Shown here: piece by piece, positions 14,275 through 21,582 of the stretch
How the letters are laid out: each line of letters starts with the position of its first letter
Position numbering within the stretch: position 1 is the first letter of the stretch
Virus record (IMG/VR): IMGVR_UViG_3300028569_000059
Span: 1-45,861 of that record
Direction: 5' to 3' (one strand)
Length of the DNA: 45,861 bases
From: a virus
Made by a program: the position numbers and the translations under genes
Notes under the pieces: model-generated
The model's database searches: none
Seen by the model: only the letters and a program-made list of their open reading frames with translations
What the model was told of the DNA's origin: nothing

Positions 14275-15060
14275 CTAATTCTTTTTTAAGTTTGTTAGTA
14301 GGTTATAAACCTGCCACCCGTATAGGTGGTGTCCGTCAATGTTAAACTCTTCCCACGGCTGTACCCACATTGTGTAAGGTTCTCCTTGACTATTAACTAA
14401 CTCTAAACCATATTCCGGGTATTCTATTTCAATTATTGCGTTTTCATCTAGGCATTTACCTCCGCCTGGATTACCGAATACTATACCTAAGTCGCCAGGA
14501 CCTAAACCGCCTTGTGTTAATTGATTAATCATAGGCCAAGGGGTTGGTATAACAGGTCTGTAATCTTCCCTGTAACGTGTTTCAATATCCTTGTTGTACT
14601 CGTGTCCAATGTTTCTATCCTCACCAGCTTTTAATGCATTATCAATCAAACCTCTAATTGAGTCATAATCTCCTACATTTAATAGATCTACTGAGTTTAG
14701 TAATGCTGTTTTTAATTGCTGGTTTTTGCAGAAAGCAGTAAACTCTTCTTCTACATACTGTAGTTCATCATCTGAATGTCGGTAAGCTTCTTTAACCTGC
14801 TCGATGATAGAAGTTCTAAGTACCTCATTATCTAACCTCTTAACCTCTATCTTAAGGGTATCCATAGAGATGACTGTGTGGTATTTATGCCAGTATCTTA
14901 AAATCTCATTTATAATCCATTTATGGGCTGGGTTTTGGAAATGCTCATCTGATAGTATATCGTAGATGTTTTGTAGAAATTCCTTCCTAGTTAATAAAGC
15001 CCCGATTGTTTTAATCTGAAAGGCTGGTCCGTAATCACTTAATGCTCTTAATGATGCCAT
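14275..15060 (-). CDS. Replicative DNA helicase (DnaB/gp41 type), N-terminal half with split-intein N-fragment
   Basis: A 261-residue product: a 202-residue N-extein plus a 59-residue intein N-fragment. The extein has the helical N-domain of DnaB-like helicases (LTRKEFLQNIYDILSDEHF, WIINEILRYWHKY) and ends in the start of the P-loop, GDLGIVFGNPGGGK. The intein begins at the next residue (CLDENAIIEIE). The break therefore separates Lys from Ser within Walker A, so ATP binding depends on trans-splicing with the product of 12166-13344. A replication-type promoter motif lies 31 bases upstream of the ATG. Confidence 0.9.
   Translation of the reverse strand: MASLRALSDYGPAFQIKTIGALLTRKEFLQNIYDILSDEHFQNPAHKWIINEILRYWHKYHTVISMDTLKIEVKRLDNEVLRTSIIEQVKEAYRHSDDELQYVEEEFTAFCKNQQLKTALLNSVDLLNVGDYDSIRGLIDNALKAGEDRNIGHEYNKDIETRYREDYRPVIPTPWPMINQLTQGGLGPGDLGIVFGNPGGGKCLDENAIIEIEYPEYGLELVNSQGEPYTMWVQPWEEFNIDGHHLYGWQVYNLLTNLKKN
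14278..14454 (-). other. Split intein N-fragment (helicase), 59 residues, block A only
   Basis: Residues 203-261. Cys1 and block A (CLDENAIIEIEYPEYG) are followed by a non-conserved stretch rich in W and H, ending YNLLTNLKKN. No TxxH block B can be found in it; that block lies in the C-fragment. This resembles atypically split inteins with a short N-part. Confidence 0.82.
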
Positions 15061-15091
15061 AACTATAACTTATTTTTGTATAACTTGTTGC

Positions 15092-15106
15092 TGTAAATAT
15101 ATGAAC
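15092..15106 (-). promoter_or_regulatory. Candidate early/middle promoter motif before helicase
   Basis: The minus strand reads GTTCATATATTTACA, nearly identical to the element before the SSB gene (GTTACATATATTTACA). It lies between the exonuclease and helicase genes. Confidence 0.45.
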
Positions 15107-15107
15107 T

Positions 15108-16154
15108 TTATTTGAATCTTCCAAGTTGAAAGAAACATTCTGTGATCCATTGTTGGATATCCTTAATAAAAAATCCGATCTGATCTAATTCGTAAAGCTC
15201 TAAAAATTGCTTCTTGTAGAATCCATTATTCTCAGACTCAATTAACTCTTCAATGTACTTGACCTGTCTATCATCCAGGATTGGATTTTTTAAATCCATC
15301 AGCTTATAGTGATTCTCTAAGTTATTCCTCCGGAATAAAATCTGAGGGTACACCTTATGTTCTGATAGATGATCTTCGCAGTGTTGGAAAATATCCTGCA
15401 AGGTCATAGGAACGGTCATAATATCTGGGAATAATTTAAGCAGGGTTTTAGGTCCTAAGCCTTTTACTCCCTCAATCTTATCTGATTGATCCCCGAGCAT
15501 AGTCTTATAGATAATAAAGTTACTTGGGTGAATTAAAAATTCCTTCTTAACATCCTTAGGTCCGTAGAAGACCTTAGTCACCGGACGGTATAAAGTTACC
15601 TTATTCGAAACTAGCTGTAGGTAATCCTTATCTGAAGAAACAATAACAACCTCGGAATCAAACCTAGTAGGTAATTCTGCTGCCATGTATGCAATCATAT
15701 CATCAGCCTCTGCCTTATCAATCATACCTACTTTGATAGGTAAACACTGGAGGTAGTGAATAAATCTAGTAATCTGACTAACCTTAGCATCATTTTCTTC
15801 TTCCAGGTCATCAAAAGTATCCCAGTTTGTAATTCTGTTTATCCCTCGGTTTGATTTATACTCCGGTAACAGATTTTTTCTATTTGTAGAAGATCCTACT
15901 CCGTCAAAGATTACATACACTCCGGTTGGTTGTACAAGCTGTACTAAAGATCCTAATGATCTAATTGAACCTGCCAGCCCTCCAATATGTGCACCGTCCT
16001 TATTAATCATATTGATAGTTGCAAAGTTCCTAAAGAATAAATTCAGTGCATCAATGATTAATACCCGGGAGTGGAAGTTTTCTTCTATGTGAACGGCAGG
16101 TGTGTCTTCCTGCTGGTTTATGGAATCAAGCATGGCTTGAAAGTCTTTTCTCAT
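15108..16154 (-). CDS. 5'-3' exonuclease / flap endonuclease (T4 RNase H-like)
   Basis: 348 residues from the ATG at 16154 (MRKDFQAM); the longer frame from a TTG at 16190 would lie within a terminator hairpin and is rejected. FEN-family motifs are in order: LIIDALNLFFRN, YVIFDGVGS, KAEADDMIAYMA, VIVSSDKDYLQL, then the helix-3-turn-helix GDQSDKIEGVKGLGPKT. The acidic residues in these motifs bind two metal ions. It removes RNA primers or 5' flaps during lagging-strand synthesis. It sits downstream of a terminator in the replication cluster. Confidence 0.9.
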   Translation of the reverse strand: MRKDFQAMLDSINQQEDTPAVHIEENFHSRVLIIDALNLFFRNFATINMINKDGAHIGGLAGSIRSLGSLVQLVQPTGVYVIFDGVGSSTNRKNLLPEYKSNRGINRITNWDTFDDLEEENDAKVSQITRFIHYLQCLPIKVGMIDKAEADDMIAYMAAELPTRFDSEVVIVSSDKDYLQLVSNKVTLYRPVTKVFYGPKDVKKEFLIHPSNFIIYKTMLGDQSDKIEGVKGLGPKTLLKLFPDIMTVPMTLQDIFQHCEDHLSEHKVYPQILFRRNNLENHYKLMDLKNPILDDRQVKYIEELIESENNGFYKKQFLELYELDQIGFFIKDIQQWITECFFQLGRFK

Positions 16155-16169
16155 AACATTTAATATATG

Positions 16170-16190
16170 AAAAAAGCCCCTGCAAGGCAA
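16170..16190. repeat. 21-bp direct repeat, copy 1 (terminator half)
   Basis: AAAAAAGCCCCTGCAAGGCA plus one more A. This is identical to 16696-16716. This copy lies within a complete terminator hairpin; the other lies at the stop codon of the HNH endonuclease and lacks the matching arm. The two copies flank the gene at 16220-16660. Confidence 0.85.
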
Positions 16191-16195
16191 GGGCT
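16175..16195 (-). terminator. Rho-independent terminator
   Basis: The minus strand forms AGCCC-t-TGC-CTT-GCA-g-GGGCT, eight pairs with one mismatch, followed by six T. It ends the transcript of the gene at 16220-16660 just before the exonuclease gene. Confidence 0.85.
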
Positions 16196-16219
16196 CTTAT
16201 GTGTTTATTTTTAGTCTTG

Positions 16220-16660
16220 TTACTTTAAGTATGTTCTCCACATTGCAGTTACTCGATTGGAGATCGACTGTAATGCTTTAGATGCTTCCTGTCCTGTTGC
16301 TTCGACTGTTTTTAAGAATGCAAAATCCTCTTCCGTAGTTGGGTTGATAACATCTTTAATTGTAGCTTCAGGATCACTCCTAAGTTCTGTTAGGTAGTGT
16401 CTACATAGTTCCATAACGTTTTCTAATCCTTCTGCTATATCGCGGGTGGTGCCTGGTTCTTGATCGTAATAATAGGAAGTATCAGATAGTAGGTAGAGTA
16501 GCTCGTCAAGAGCTTCATCGTACTCAGGATTATTACTTGAAGGTACTTTTGCAAAGTCTTTTAAGTTACCCTCAGGTGAAACGTATGCTTCTTCTAACAG
16601 TTTAGAATTAGTAGTAACCTTATTCTCTACTAAGTACTTCCTTAAATCAAAATTATCCAT
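16220..16660 (-). CDS. Candidate internal head protein with N-terminal LxE propeptide
   Basis: A 146-residue protein starting MDNFDLRKYLVENK. The first 12 residues are almost identical to those of the protein at 19518-19847 and end in LVE, the (L/I)xE pattern cut by T4-type prohead proteases. The rest is acidic and helical (about 30-146) with no enzyme motif. Although it sits among replication genes it has its own TATTTATA late-type motif 12 bases upstream and a strong terminator downstream, so it is a separate late transcript. I infer packaging into the capsid by a targeting peptide; the function of the mature part is unknown. Confidence 0.6.
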   Translation of the reverse strand: MDNFDLRKYLVENKVTTNSKLLEEAYVSPEGNLKDFAKVPSSNNPEYDEALDELLYLLSDTSYYYDQEPGTTRDIAEGLENVMELCRHYLTELRSDPEATIKDVINPTTEEDFAFLKTVEATGQEASKALQSISNRVTAMWRTYLK

Positions 16661-16672
16661 TTTTCTTTTAGT

Positions 16673-16680
16673 TATAAATA
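16673..16680 (-). promoter_or_regulatory. Candidate late promoter motif
   Basis: TATTTATA on the minus strand within CATATTTATAACTAAAAG, 12 bases before the ATG of the candidate internal head protein gene. Confidence 0.5.
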
Positions 16681-16695
16681 TGCCCTAAAGATAAT

Positions 16696-16716
16696 AAAAA
16701 AGCCCCTGCAAGGCAA
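16696..16716. repeat. 21-bp direct repeat, copy 2 (truncated terminator)
   Basis: Identical to 16170-16190. On the minus strand it directly follows the TAG of the HNH endonuclease gene. The GAGCCC arm that completes the hairpin in copy 1 is absent, replaced by the endonuclease coding end. This suggests that insertion of the endonuclease gene cut into or copied a terminator. Confidence 0.8.
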
Positions 16717-17373
16717 CTAGATTCTTATTAGTTCCCCTCGTTTTAATTTTCCGTAGAGTCCTGTCATTGATATTCCTAAAGCTTCTGTTGCTTGAGTCTG
16801 AGAGGTGTATGTAGTACCTGTTATTGGATCTAATATTGTTTTTCCTTTTAATCGCTTCCCTAGCTTTGCTTTTGCTAGATTCTCTCTATGCTCCTGTGTT
16901 CGCAGGTAGTGGTAACTTCCATTTGCTTTCCTAGTCTCAATTCCTTTCTGAATTGCTTCTTGGCTTCTACTGTAATTGCCTTTTTGCTTTCTTGTTGCTG
17001 TTCGTTTTTCAAGGGCCTGTTTTGATTTCGGAACTCCTTTGATAGTCTGTATGTATGCTTGCTTGGTTCTTTCATAAACCCTAGCAGATACTTTGTACCG
17101 ATTATCTTTTGTTGCATTAACTAACGCCCAGAGAGCTTGTTTTAGTTTTTCATTGTGAGGGTATATTGCACATAGTAGTAGGTGGGCAATAAAATGCTCT
17201 TTTGCTGTTAATAAGACTAGGTTGGGATGGGTTCGCCACTGGTGATTCTTCCCAGTACCTCCTAACGATCTAGGTTTTATATGATGAATTTCGTAGTAGC
17301 ATTCTTTGCTTTTTACTCTTTGTTGTGTTTTTGCTTTTGCAATTAGGTTTTCGTAAATTAGTTTGTAATTCAT
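16717..17373 (-). CDS. Free-standing HNH homing endonuclease with NUMOD domain
   Basis: A 218-residue protein. The HNH core is YEIHHIKPRSLGG followed by NLVLLTAKEHFIAHLLL (about 27-70), the pattern of phage intergenic HNH nucleases. Basic repeats (KSKQALEKRTATRKQ, SRSQEAIQKGIETRKANG) resemble NUMOD3 helices, and the end (TYTSQTQATEALGISMTGL, about 187-206) is a NUMOD1 helix-turn-helix that should bind DNA. It sits between uvsX and the gene at 16220-16660 and probably targets one of these in phages lacking it. A 127-base structured leader lies upstream. Confidence 0.87.
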   Translation of the reverse strand: MNYKLIYENLIAKAKTQQRVKSKECYYEIHHIKPRSLGGTGKNHQWRTHPNLVLLTAKEHFIAHLLLCAIYPHNEKLKQALWALVNATKDNRYKVSARVYERTKQAYIQTIKGVPKSKQALEKRTATRKQKGNYSRSQEAIQKGIETRKANGSYHYLRTQEHRENLAKAKLGKRLKGKTILDPITGTTYTSQTQATEALGISMTGLYGKLKRGELIRI

Positions 17374-17500
17374 AAAATAAAAAACTCCTGGCTTTCAGGG
17401 TCGAGGTCCTTACTCACCAAGAGTTTCTTTAGTGTTCAAATCAGTAAAACGTAGCCTCGACTCTACTATTATAAATAGAGCTAAAAACTGTTTTTTTTTA
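17374..17500 (-). promoter_or_regulatory. Structured leader of HNH endonuclease gene
   Basis: The gap holds a TATTTATA motif (17477-17470, minus), a 10-pair long-range stem between 17397-17406 and 17455-17464 (one G-T pair; core GTCGAGG/CCTCGAC), and a small CCTG/CAGG hairpin (17387-17399) overlapping the AGGAG ribosome site. The long stem and the small hairpin share bases 17397-17399, so they exclude each other, a layout seen in RNA switches and attenuators. Confidence 0.5.
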
Positions 17501-18580
17501 CTATTCTGGTTCGCTCTGAAAGAAATCTGAAGATGTATTTTCGAAGCTCTCTTCAACCACGTCGAAATCACTTCCACCTAAAATGGCAGACCATTCTTTT
17601 GAGTGAGCATCTTTATACTGCTTAAGATCTTTTTCAGTATCGTTGATGAAACCGTGGGGGGTCATAATAATCCTACCCCGGGTTGTAATTCCATTAATGT
17701 GGTTTTTGTCAATTTGCAAGTTTGTTCTTTTGGCGAATTCCACTTGCTTTCCATTTTTGATTGCTTTAATTTTTGAAGTACCGGCATTCATAACATTTCC
17801 GAATGTAACAACGAATGTTGCATCATACCACATCGCAAACCCTCCTTTGTTCATCAGTTTAGGCTGTCCCATAGGTGATTCAGGTTTTTGAGTCCATACT
17901 TTATTTACAACCACTAACGTGTTTGTGAATGGATAGGATTCTTTTCTAGACATTACTATCTTCTGATTAACCAGGTTGCCGAACTGTGTAGACATTGCAC
18001 CTGCATTCCATTCTGCATTGTTTTTATTAGAACGTACTGAAAGTTCACAAGGCACTGAACCGATTGAATCCCATAAGAATAGCAAGTCGTAAGGTAGGCT
18101 TCCTTTCTTCTGTTCGTCAATTAGATCTAGAATGAATCCAGCAACATCTTCGATTGTGTTTAAAGTTTCTCTATCTACATAAACAAACTGTCCGACATAA
18201 TCAACAATCTCACCGGTCTTTTCATCGACTTTTTCTGTTACCTGTAAGCCCATCTGCATGGCATGTTCCCAGTTCCATTTCATTTCCGTAATAATGAATA
18301 CCGGAAGTACGCCTGCTTTCTGTGCAGATACTGCTGCCTCAAGTAATGCTGTGGTTTTTCCTGTATCGGAATGACCTCTCAGCATTACGATGTGCCCCAT
18401 TGGTATACCTGGAATAGAGGTTACTTCTTGAAAAGAGGGTGATAAAGGAATCCACTGTTGGTCTTTAAAACGAACGTTACCTGTCAATAATTTCTTCTCT
18501 TTAAACTTATCTAAAGAGAATCCTTTCTTAAGTTCGGCAGACACTGCCTCCGTTAATGATGAATTTTTTTTCTTAACCAT
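17501..18580 (-). CDS. uvsX: UvsX/RecA-like recombinase
   Basis: A 359-residue RecA-fold ATPase. The Walker A motif GHSDTGKT lies at 69-76, a FIITEMKW strand near 95, the Walker B-like DLLFLWDSIGSVP near 165, and a DNA-binding loop region with SVRSNKNNAEWNAGAMS follows. Length and motifs fit T4 UvsX. It forms filaments on single-stranded DNA and drives strand exchange for recombination-dependent replication. It lies eight bases downstream of the SSB gene, its usual partner. The acidic C-terminus (FDVVEESFEN) is also typical. Confidence 0.9.
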   Translation of the reverse strand: MVKKKNSSLTEAVSAELKKGFSLDKFKEKKLLTGNVRFKDQQWIPLSPSFQEVTSIPGIPMGHIVMLRGHSDTGKTTALLEAAVSAQKAGVLPVFIITEMKWNWEHAMQMGLQVTEKVDEKTGEIVDYVGQFVYVDRETLNTIEDVAGFILDLIDEQKKGSLPYDLLFLWDSIGSVPCELSVRSNKNNAEWNAGAMSTQFGNLVNQKIVMSRKESYPFTNTLVVVNKVWTQKPESPMGQPKLMNKGGFAMWYDATFVVTFGNVMNAGTSKIKAIKNGKQVEFAKRTNLQIDKNHINGITTRGRIIMTPHGFINDTEKDLKQYKDAHSKEWSAILGGSDFDVVEESFENTSSDFFQSEPE

Positions 18581-18587
18581 GCTTTAA

Positions 18588-19469
18588 TTAGAAAGGTAAG
18601 TCGTCGTCGTCTGAAAATAAAGATTCAAACTTGTCTGCTTTAGATTCAACCTTTTTACCTTGTGTCTCTAAAGTGAACTTAGTTTCCTGCGGTGCTTTCC
18701 ATTCAAAGTTTGCAGCAGGTGTAGCTGGTGTAGCAGCTTTAGGAGCAGCAGCTTCGTCATCAAAGTTTGTAGCAGGTTCAGAAGAAATTACTCCTTCCTC
18801 TTCCTCAGGTGCAAGCCATTTTTGCAAAACTGATTTCATGTCATCAAAAGACATTCTAGAGAATGCTTTTAAAGGATCTGGTTGATCATCTAAAAGTGCT
18901 TTTAACATTGCTTCATCTTCGGCCAAAGGTGATTGTTTGGTTCTTGCTCTAACAGTAGTCTTGTTAAAGTTAGTTCCAGTTACATCAGCACCCACTGTTG
19001 TTAGATTTAGATCACGTCCGGCAACGATGTCGGTGTAATCTCCAATGTCCTCATCTTCTACCATAGAAAGTAATTCCATGTAGATCTCTTTACCAAAGCC
19101 CCAAAGTTTAACTCCGTCTGCTTCTTCACCCCTAACAATAATAGGAACAAATACACGCATTTTAGGATCTAGCTTTTTGGCCAATCTCCAAGATTCTTTA
19201 TCTTTAGATTGACGTAGTTGTTTGGCGAACTCCACGATAGGGTCTTTCTCACCCCAGTTTGTTGGTGAAATGATTGGATTCTTGTCTATTCCATAATGGA
19301 AATAGAGCTCAGAAAAAGGATTTGATTTATTGTACTTAGATGGTACAATACGAATAGTCTGCTTGCCCACGGCAGGTTTCCAGAAGGCATTCTTACGTGC
19401 CTCACCGGAAGGACGGCTTTGCTGAGTTTGTAGAGCGTTTAGTTTCGCTCTGATTGCATTAATATCCAT
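18588..19469 (-). CDS. Single-stranded DNA-binding protein (T4 gp32-like)
   Basis: A 293-residue protein. The N-terminal part has a basic RPSGEARKNAFWKPAVGKQ and the oligonucleotide-binding strand pattern of gp32 (TIRIVPSKYN, FSELYFHYG, MRVFVPIIVRG, KLWGFGKEIY). An alanine/proline-rich linker (about 230-260) leads to an acidic tail, FESLFSDDDDLPF, the usual SSB tip that recruits partner proteins. It coats single-stranded DNA at the fork and during recombination. It is the upstream partner of uvsX. Confidence 0.88.
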   Translation of the reverse strand: MDINAIRAKLNALQTQQSRPSGEARKNAFWKPAVGKQTIRIVPSKYNKSNPFSELYFHYGIDKNPIISPTNWGEKDPIVEFAKQLRQSKDKESWRLAKKLDPKMRVFVPIIVRGEEADGVKLWGFGKEIYMELLSMVEDEDIGDYTDIVAGRDLNLTTVGADVTGTNFNKTTVRARTKQSPLAEDEAMLKALLDDQPDPLKAFSRMSFDDMKSVLQKWLAPEEEEGVISSEPATNFDDEAAAPKAATPATPAANFEWKAPQETKFTLETQGKKVESKADKFESLFSDDDDLPF

Positions 19470-19474
19470 AACGA

Positions 19475-19490
19475 TGTAAATATATGTAAC
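19475..19490 (-). promoter_or_regulatory. Candidate early/middle promoter motif before SSB
   Basis: The minus strand reads GTTACATATATTTACA, ending 5 bases before the ATG of the SSB gene. It nearly matches the element before the helicase at 15092-15106. Confidence 0.45.
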
Positions 19491-19517
19491 TTATTATTGA
19501 GAGGCAACTTTAATTTC

Positions 19518-19847
19518 TTATTCTGGCAGGTTGTTAGGTTTTCCTAATATACCATGAATAACTTTTCGGAATGTTTTTTGAAATTCTTTTTGTAAGGTCA
19601 GCATAACTGCTTGTTGTAGTTCCGGGTTATCTTTTAGGATTTCCATCTTACCGTTAGAACCATCATGGTACATTGCGCTCATCTTAAAAAACACCATTGG
19701 TGAACTGCTACCTCCATCATCTATAATTTGCATCTTTATAGAAGGTACATCATCAAATTCATTATCATCCTCTAATTTGTTAAAATCAACAGATTCTCGA
19801 CGTAGTCTATTTTCAATTAGGTATTTTTTTAAATCAAAGTTGTCCAT
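19518..19847 (-). CDS. Candidate internal head protein with N-terminal LxE propeptide
   Basis: A 109-residue protein starting MDNFDLKKYLIENR, matching the start of the protein at 16220-16660; the (L/I)xE site falls at LIE, residues 10-12. The remainder (IKMQIIDDGGSSSPMVFFKM and a helical, basic end QKEFQKTFRKVIHG) shows no known domain. A TATTTATA motif lies only three bases before its ATG, unlike the replication genes around it. I infer a virion-packaged protein; the evidence is the shared leader peptide and the late-type motif. Confidence 0.6.
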   Translation of the reverse strand: MDNFDLKKYLIENRLRRESVDFNKLEDDNEFDDVPSIKMQIIDDGGSSSPMVFFKMSAMYHDGSNGKMEILKDNPELQQAVMLTLQKEFQKTFRKVIHGILGKPNNLPE

Positions 19848-19850
19848 GTG

Positions 19851-19858
19851 TATAAATA
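19851..19858 (-). promoter_or_regulatory. Candidate late promoter motif, very close to ATG
   Basis: TATTTATA (minus) within TTCTATTTATACACATG. With only three bases to the ATG, a transcript begun at the usual distance would be leaderless or start inside the gene, so its role here is uncertain. Confidence 0.4.
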
Positions 19859-19861
19859 GAA

Positions 19862-20326
19862 TTAACTTGCAGGTAAGTTAAAAACCTTGTGTATTTTAGT
19901 TTTTAAGAATCGTAACTCCCCTTGCTGGGTTAGTAGGATTGTATTTTTATAATGCTGCCAGTCTATTTTAAACCTAGTATCTACCACTCCTCCGTTAAGG
20001 CTTTTAATTAATTCATTCAAAGCATTAATAGTGTATAGAGTGTTTGATTCTTTTTTTCTATGAACCAGGATTGTATTCCCTGGAATGTTTGTAATGTTTG
20101 GCTGGTCTACATTGTAGGTACAAACAAATTCATCATGTGCTTTCACATGCAATACAAAAATCTTATCGTATAAGATCGTATACTGAGAGGTTATCTCTTG
20201 TATAAAGGAGTCTATTCCTTCTTCTGGCACAAAAGTGCATAGCAACTTATTATTCACGTTTTCAATATCTAGGATGTCTCCATCATAAATATCATAAGGC
20301 ACTAAGGTTGTTGTAGTCTGTTCCAT
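19862..20326 (-). CDS. Conserved-looking hypothetical protein of the replication cluster
   Basis: A 154-residue soluble protein starting MEQTTTTLVPYDIYDGD. Its second half has SNTLYTINALNELIKSLNGG and DWQHYKNTILLTQQGELRF, a pattern I recall loosely from marine T4-like phages without a function. It overlaps the DNA polymerase gene by 35 bases and is likely co-expressed with it. A regulatory or polymerase-associated role is possible but not shown. Confidence 0.65.
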   Translation of the reverse strand: MEQTTTTLVPYDIYDGDILDIENVNNKLLCTFVPEEGIDSFIQEITSQYTILYDKIFVLHVKAHDEFVCTYNVDQPNITNIPGNTILVHRKKESNTLYTINALNELIKSLNGGVVDTRFKIDWQHYKNTILLTQQGELRFLKTKIHKVFNLPAS

Positions 20327-21575
20327 AACTTATTTTAATTTTTAATTTTCTTTTTTCAAATACGCTTAATATTTCTCTAATTATTTCTTTGTCTTGTTTA
20401 CTTATATCCAGAAGTACTGCATCGTAGGTGTAGAGTACCACCTTACTCGCCCTCTTATCCAAAAGATAATGAATTTCCTTCAATAAGGCAACATTATTGA
20501 AAGTTTCCCAATGCTGAATTATATAATTAAATAACTTTTGAGGGTTCATATTAGGTAATTCAGCCTTACTGAATACCTTTCCTGACTCTATAACTACGTA
20601 TTTACCTTTGGTTTCAAAAGTCTTCCAGATTTTTTCTATTAACCAGGTTGTTAATTGAAAGAATTCAAAATCTTTATATTGGTCAAAAACATTCCCGTAT
20701 AGTTGTTTAAAGACTAAGCTTTTAGCTTCTGTTCGATCCATCCCATACTTGCTGGCAAAATCCTCGTAAATATCCCCTGTTGGTGATTCGTACCCAACTA
20801 TTTGTGCAATTAAAGTAGGATGGTAGGCTGTTAAATCAATTTCCATAAGAAAATCATTCCTAGGAATAAAAACCGATCTACACCCATTATCTTTGTTTAA
20901 AGCTGCAAAATTTAAACTATTAAACGTATTAGAAGGACGTCCGGTAGTTGTATTTAGGTTGTATTGTGTAAAAATCCAAGTAGTATAGAGGGATAGAAAG
21001 GGTCTCTTTAACTCAAAGTATCTTTCAAAGGCACTATTAACCTTTAGGGCGTTCTTTTCTATAAACCAGAAAACATCACTTAAATCATTGCGGTAGGTGT
21101 TAGGTGTGTATTTTTCTATAACCGGTTTATAAGCCTGGTACACCTCTTGACAATATTCCAAGTGCTTGACTAACGGTATAATGTTGTTTAAGTCAATATC
21201 ATCGTAAAATTTCTGAGTATAGTAGTTAATTGTATGGTTATTCTTTTTAAGATCTACTATCTTAACTAAGTTTAGATCTCTTGTATTTTCACTGTAGCAG
21301 AAATGACTAAATGCCTTCCTATCCGGTGTATAGACTGTTTCTACTGTTTTGACCCATTCCTTAACTAAAAGTAAATCCACCGTAAGTGCTTCTGAATGGT
21401 AAAAGTTAATTATAAAGTCTTGCTGGTATTTTAGATCATAAACATAAAGAAACAACGGAGCAAAGATGCCTGGGTGTATTTCTGGGTGTCTATAAACCGG
21501 GAGCATGAATAGCTCTTGAGAGCATTCCTGAGGGAGTCTTTCAAACTGCTGTTGGGTTTCTACTAGCCAAAACAT
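20292..21575 (-). CDS. DNA polymerase, family A, no evident proofreading domain
   Basis: A 427-residue protein. The family A palm and fingers are visible: TTTGRPSNTFNSLNF (about 209-223), motif A FLMEIDLTAYHPTLIAQ with Asp247, motif B as R281-x3-K285-x3-F289-x3-Y293-G294, and motif C as TYDAVLLDI with Asp385. The first 190 residues show no DxE exonuclease motif, so a 3'-5' exonuclease is absent, degenerate or encoded elsewhere. Motif C reads YD where most family A enzymes have HDE. T4 itself uses a family B enzyme; a family A polymerase separate from its exonuclease is known in Rhodothermus phage RM378. A replication-type promoter motif lies upstream. Confidence 0.85.
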   Translation of the reverse strand: MFWLVETQQQFERLPQECSQELFMLPVYRHPEIHPGIFAPLFLYVYDLKYQQDFIINFYHSEALTVDLLLVKEWVKTVETVYTPDRKAFSHFCYSENTRDLNLVKIVDLKKNNHTINYYTQKFYDDIDLNNIIPLVKHLEYCQEVYQAYKPVIEKYTPNTYRNDLSDVFWFIEKNALKVNSAFERYFELKRPFLSLYTTWIFTQYNLNTTTGRPSNTFNSLNFAALNKDNGCRSVFIPRNDFLMEIDLTAYHPTLIAQIVGYESPTGDIYEDFASKYGMDRTEAKSLVFKQLYGNVFDQYKDFEFFQLTTWLIEKIWKTFETKGKYVVIESGKVFSKAELPNMNPQKLFNYIIQHWETFNNVALLKEIHYLLDKRASKVVLYTYDAVLLDISKQDKEIIREILSVFEKRKLKIKISYGTDYNNLSAL

Positions 21576-21582
21576 AACCTTT

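Noticed and set aside
8930-15060. Group I or II introns instead of split inteins as the cause of the broken genes
   Set aside because: Each half has its own start or stop codon, and the ends show intein blocks A, B, F and G with HN/C or HN/S junctions in frame. No intron core is needed.
15108-16190. Longer exonuclease frame starting with TTG at 16190
   Set aside because: The first 12 codons lie in a rho-independent terminator and its T-run. The ATG at 16154 (MRKDFQAM) gives the usual family start.
17396-17418. A plus-strand stretch (CAGGGTCGAGGTCCTTA then CTCACCA) looks like a tRNA T-arm with CCA end
   Set aside because: No matching acceptor, D-arm or anticodon arm can be built upstream, and the T-loop lacks TTC. 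It is better explained as one arm of the endonuclease leader structure.
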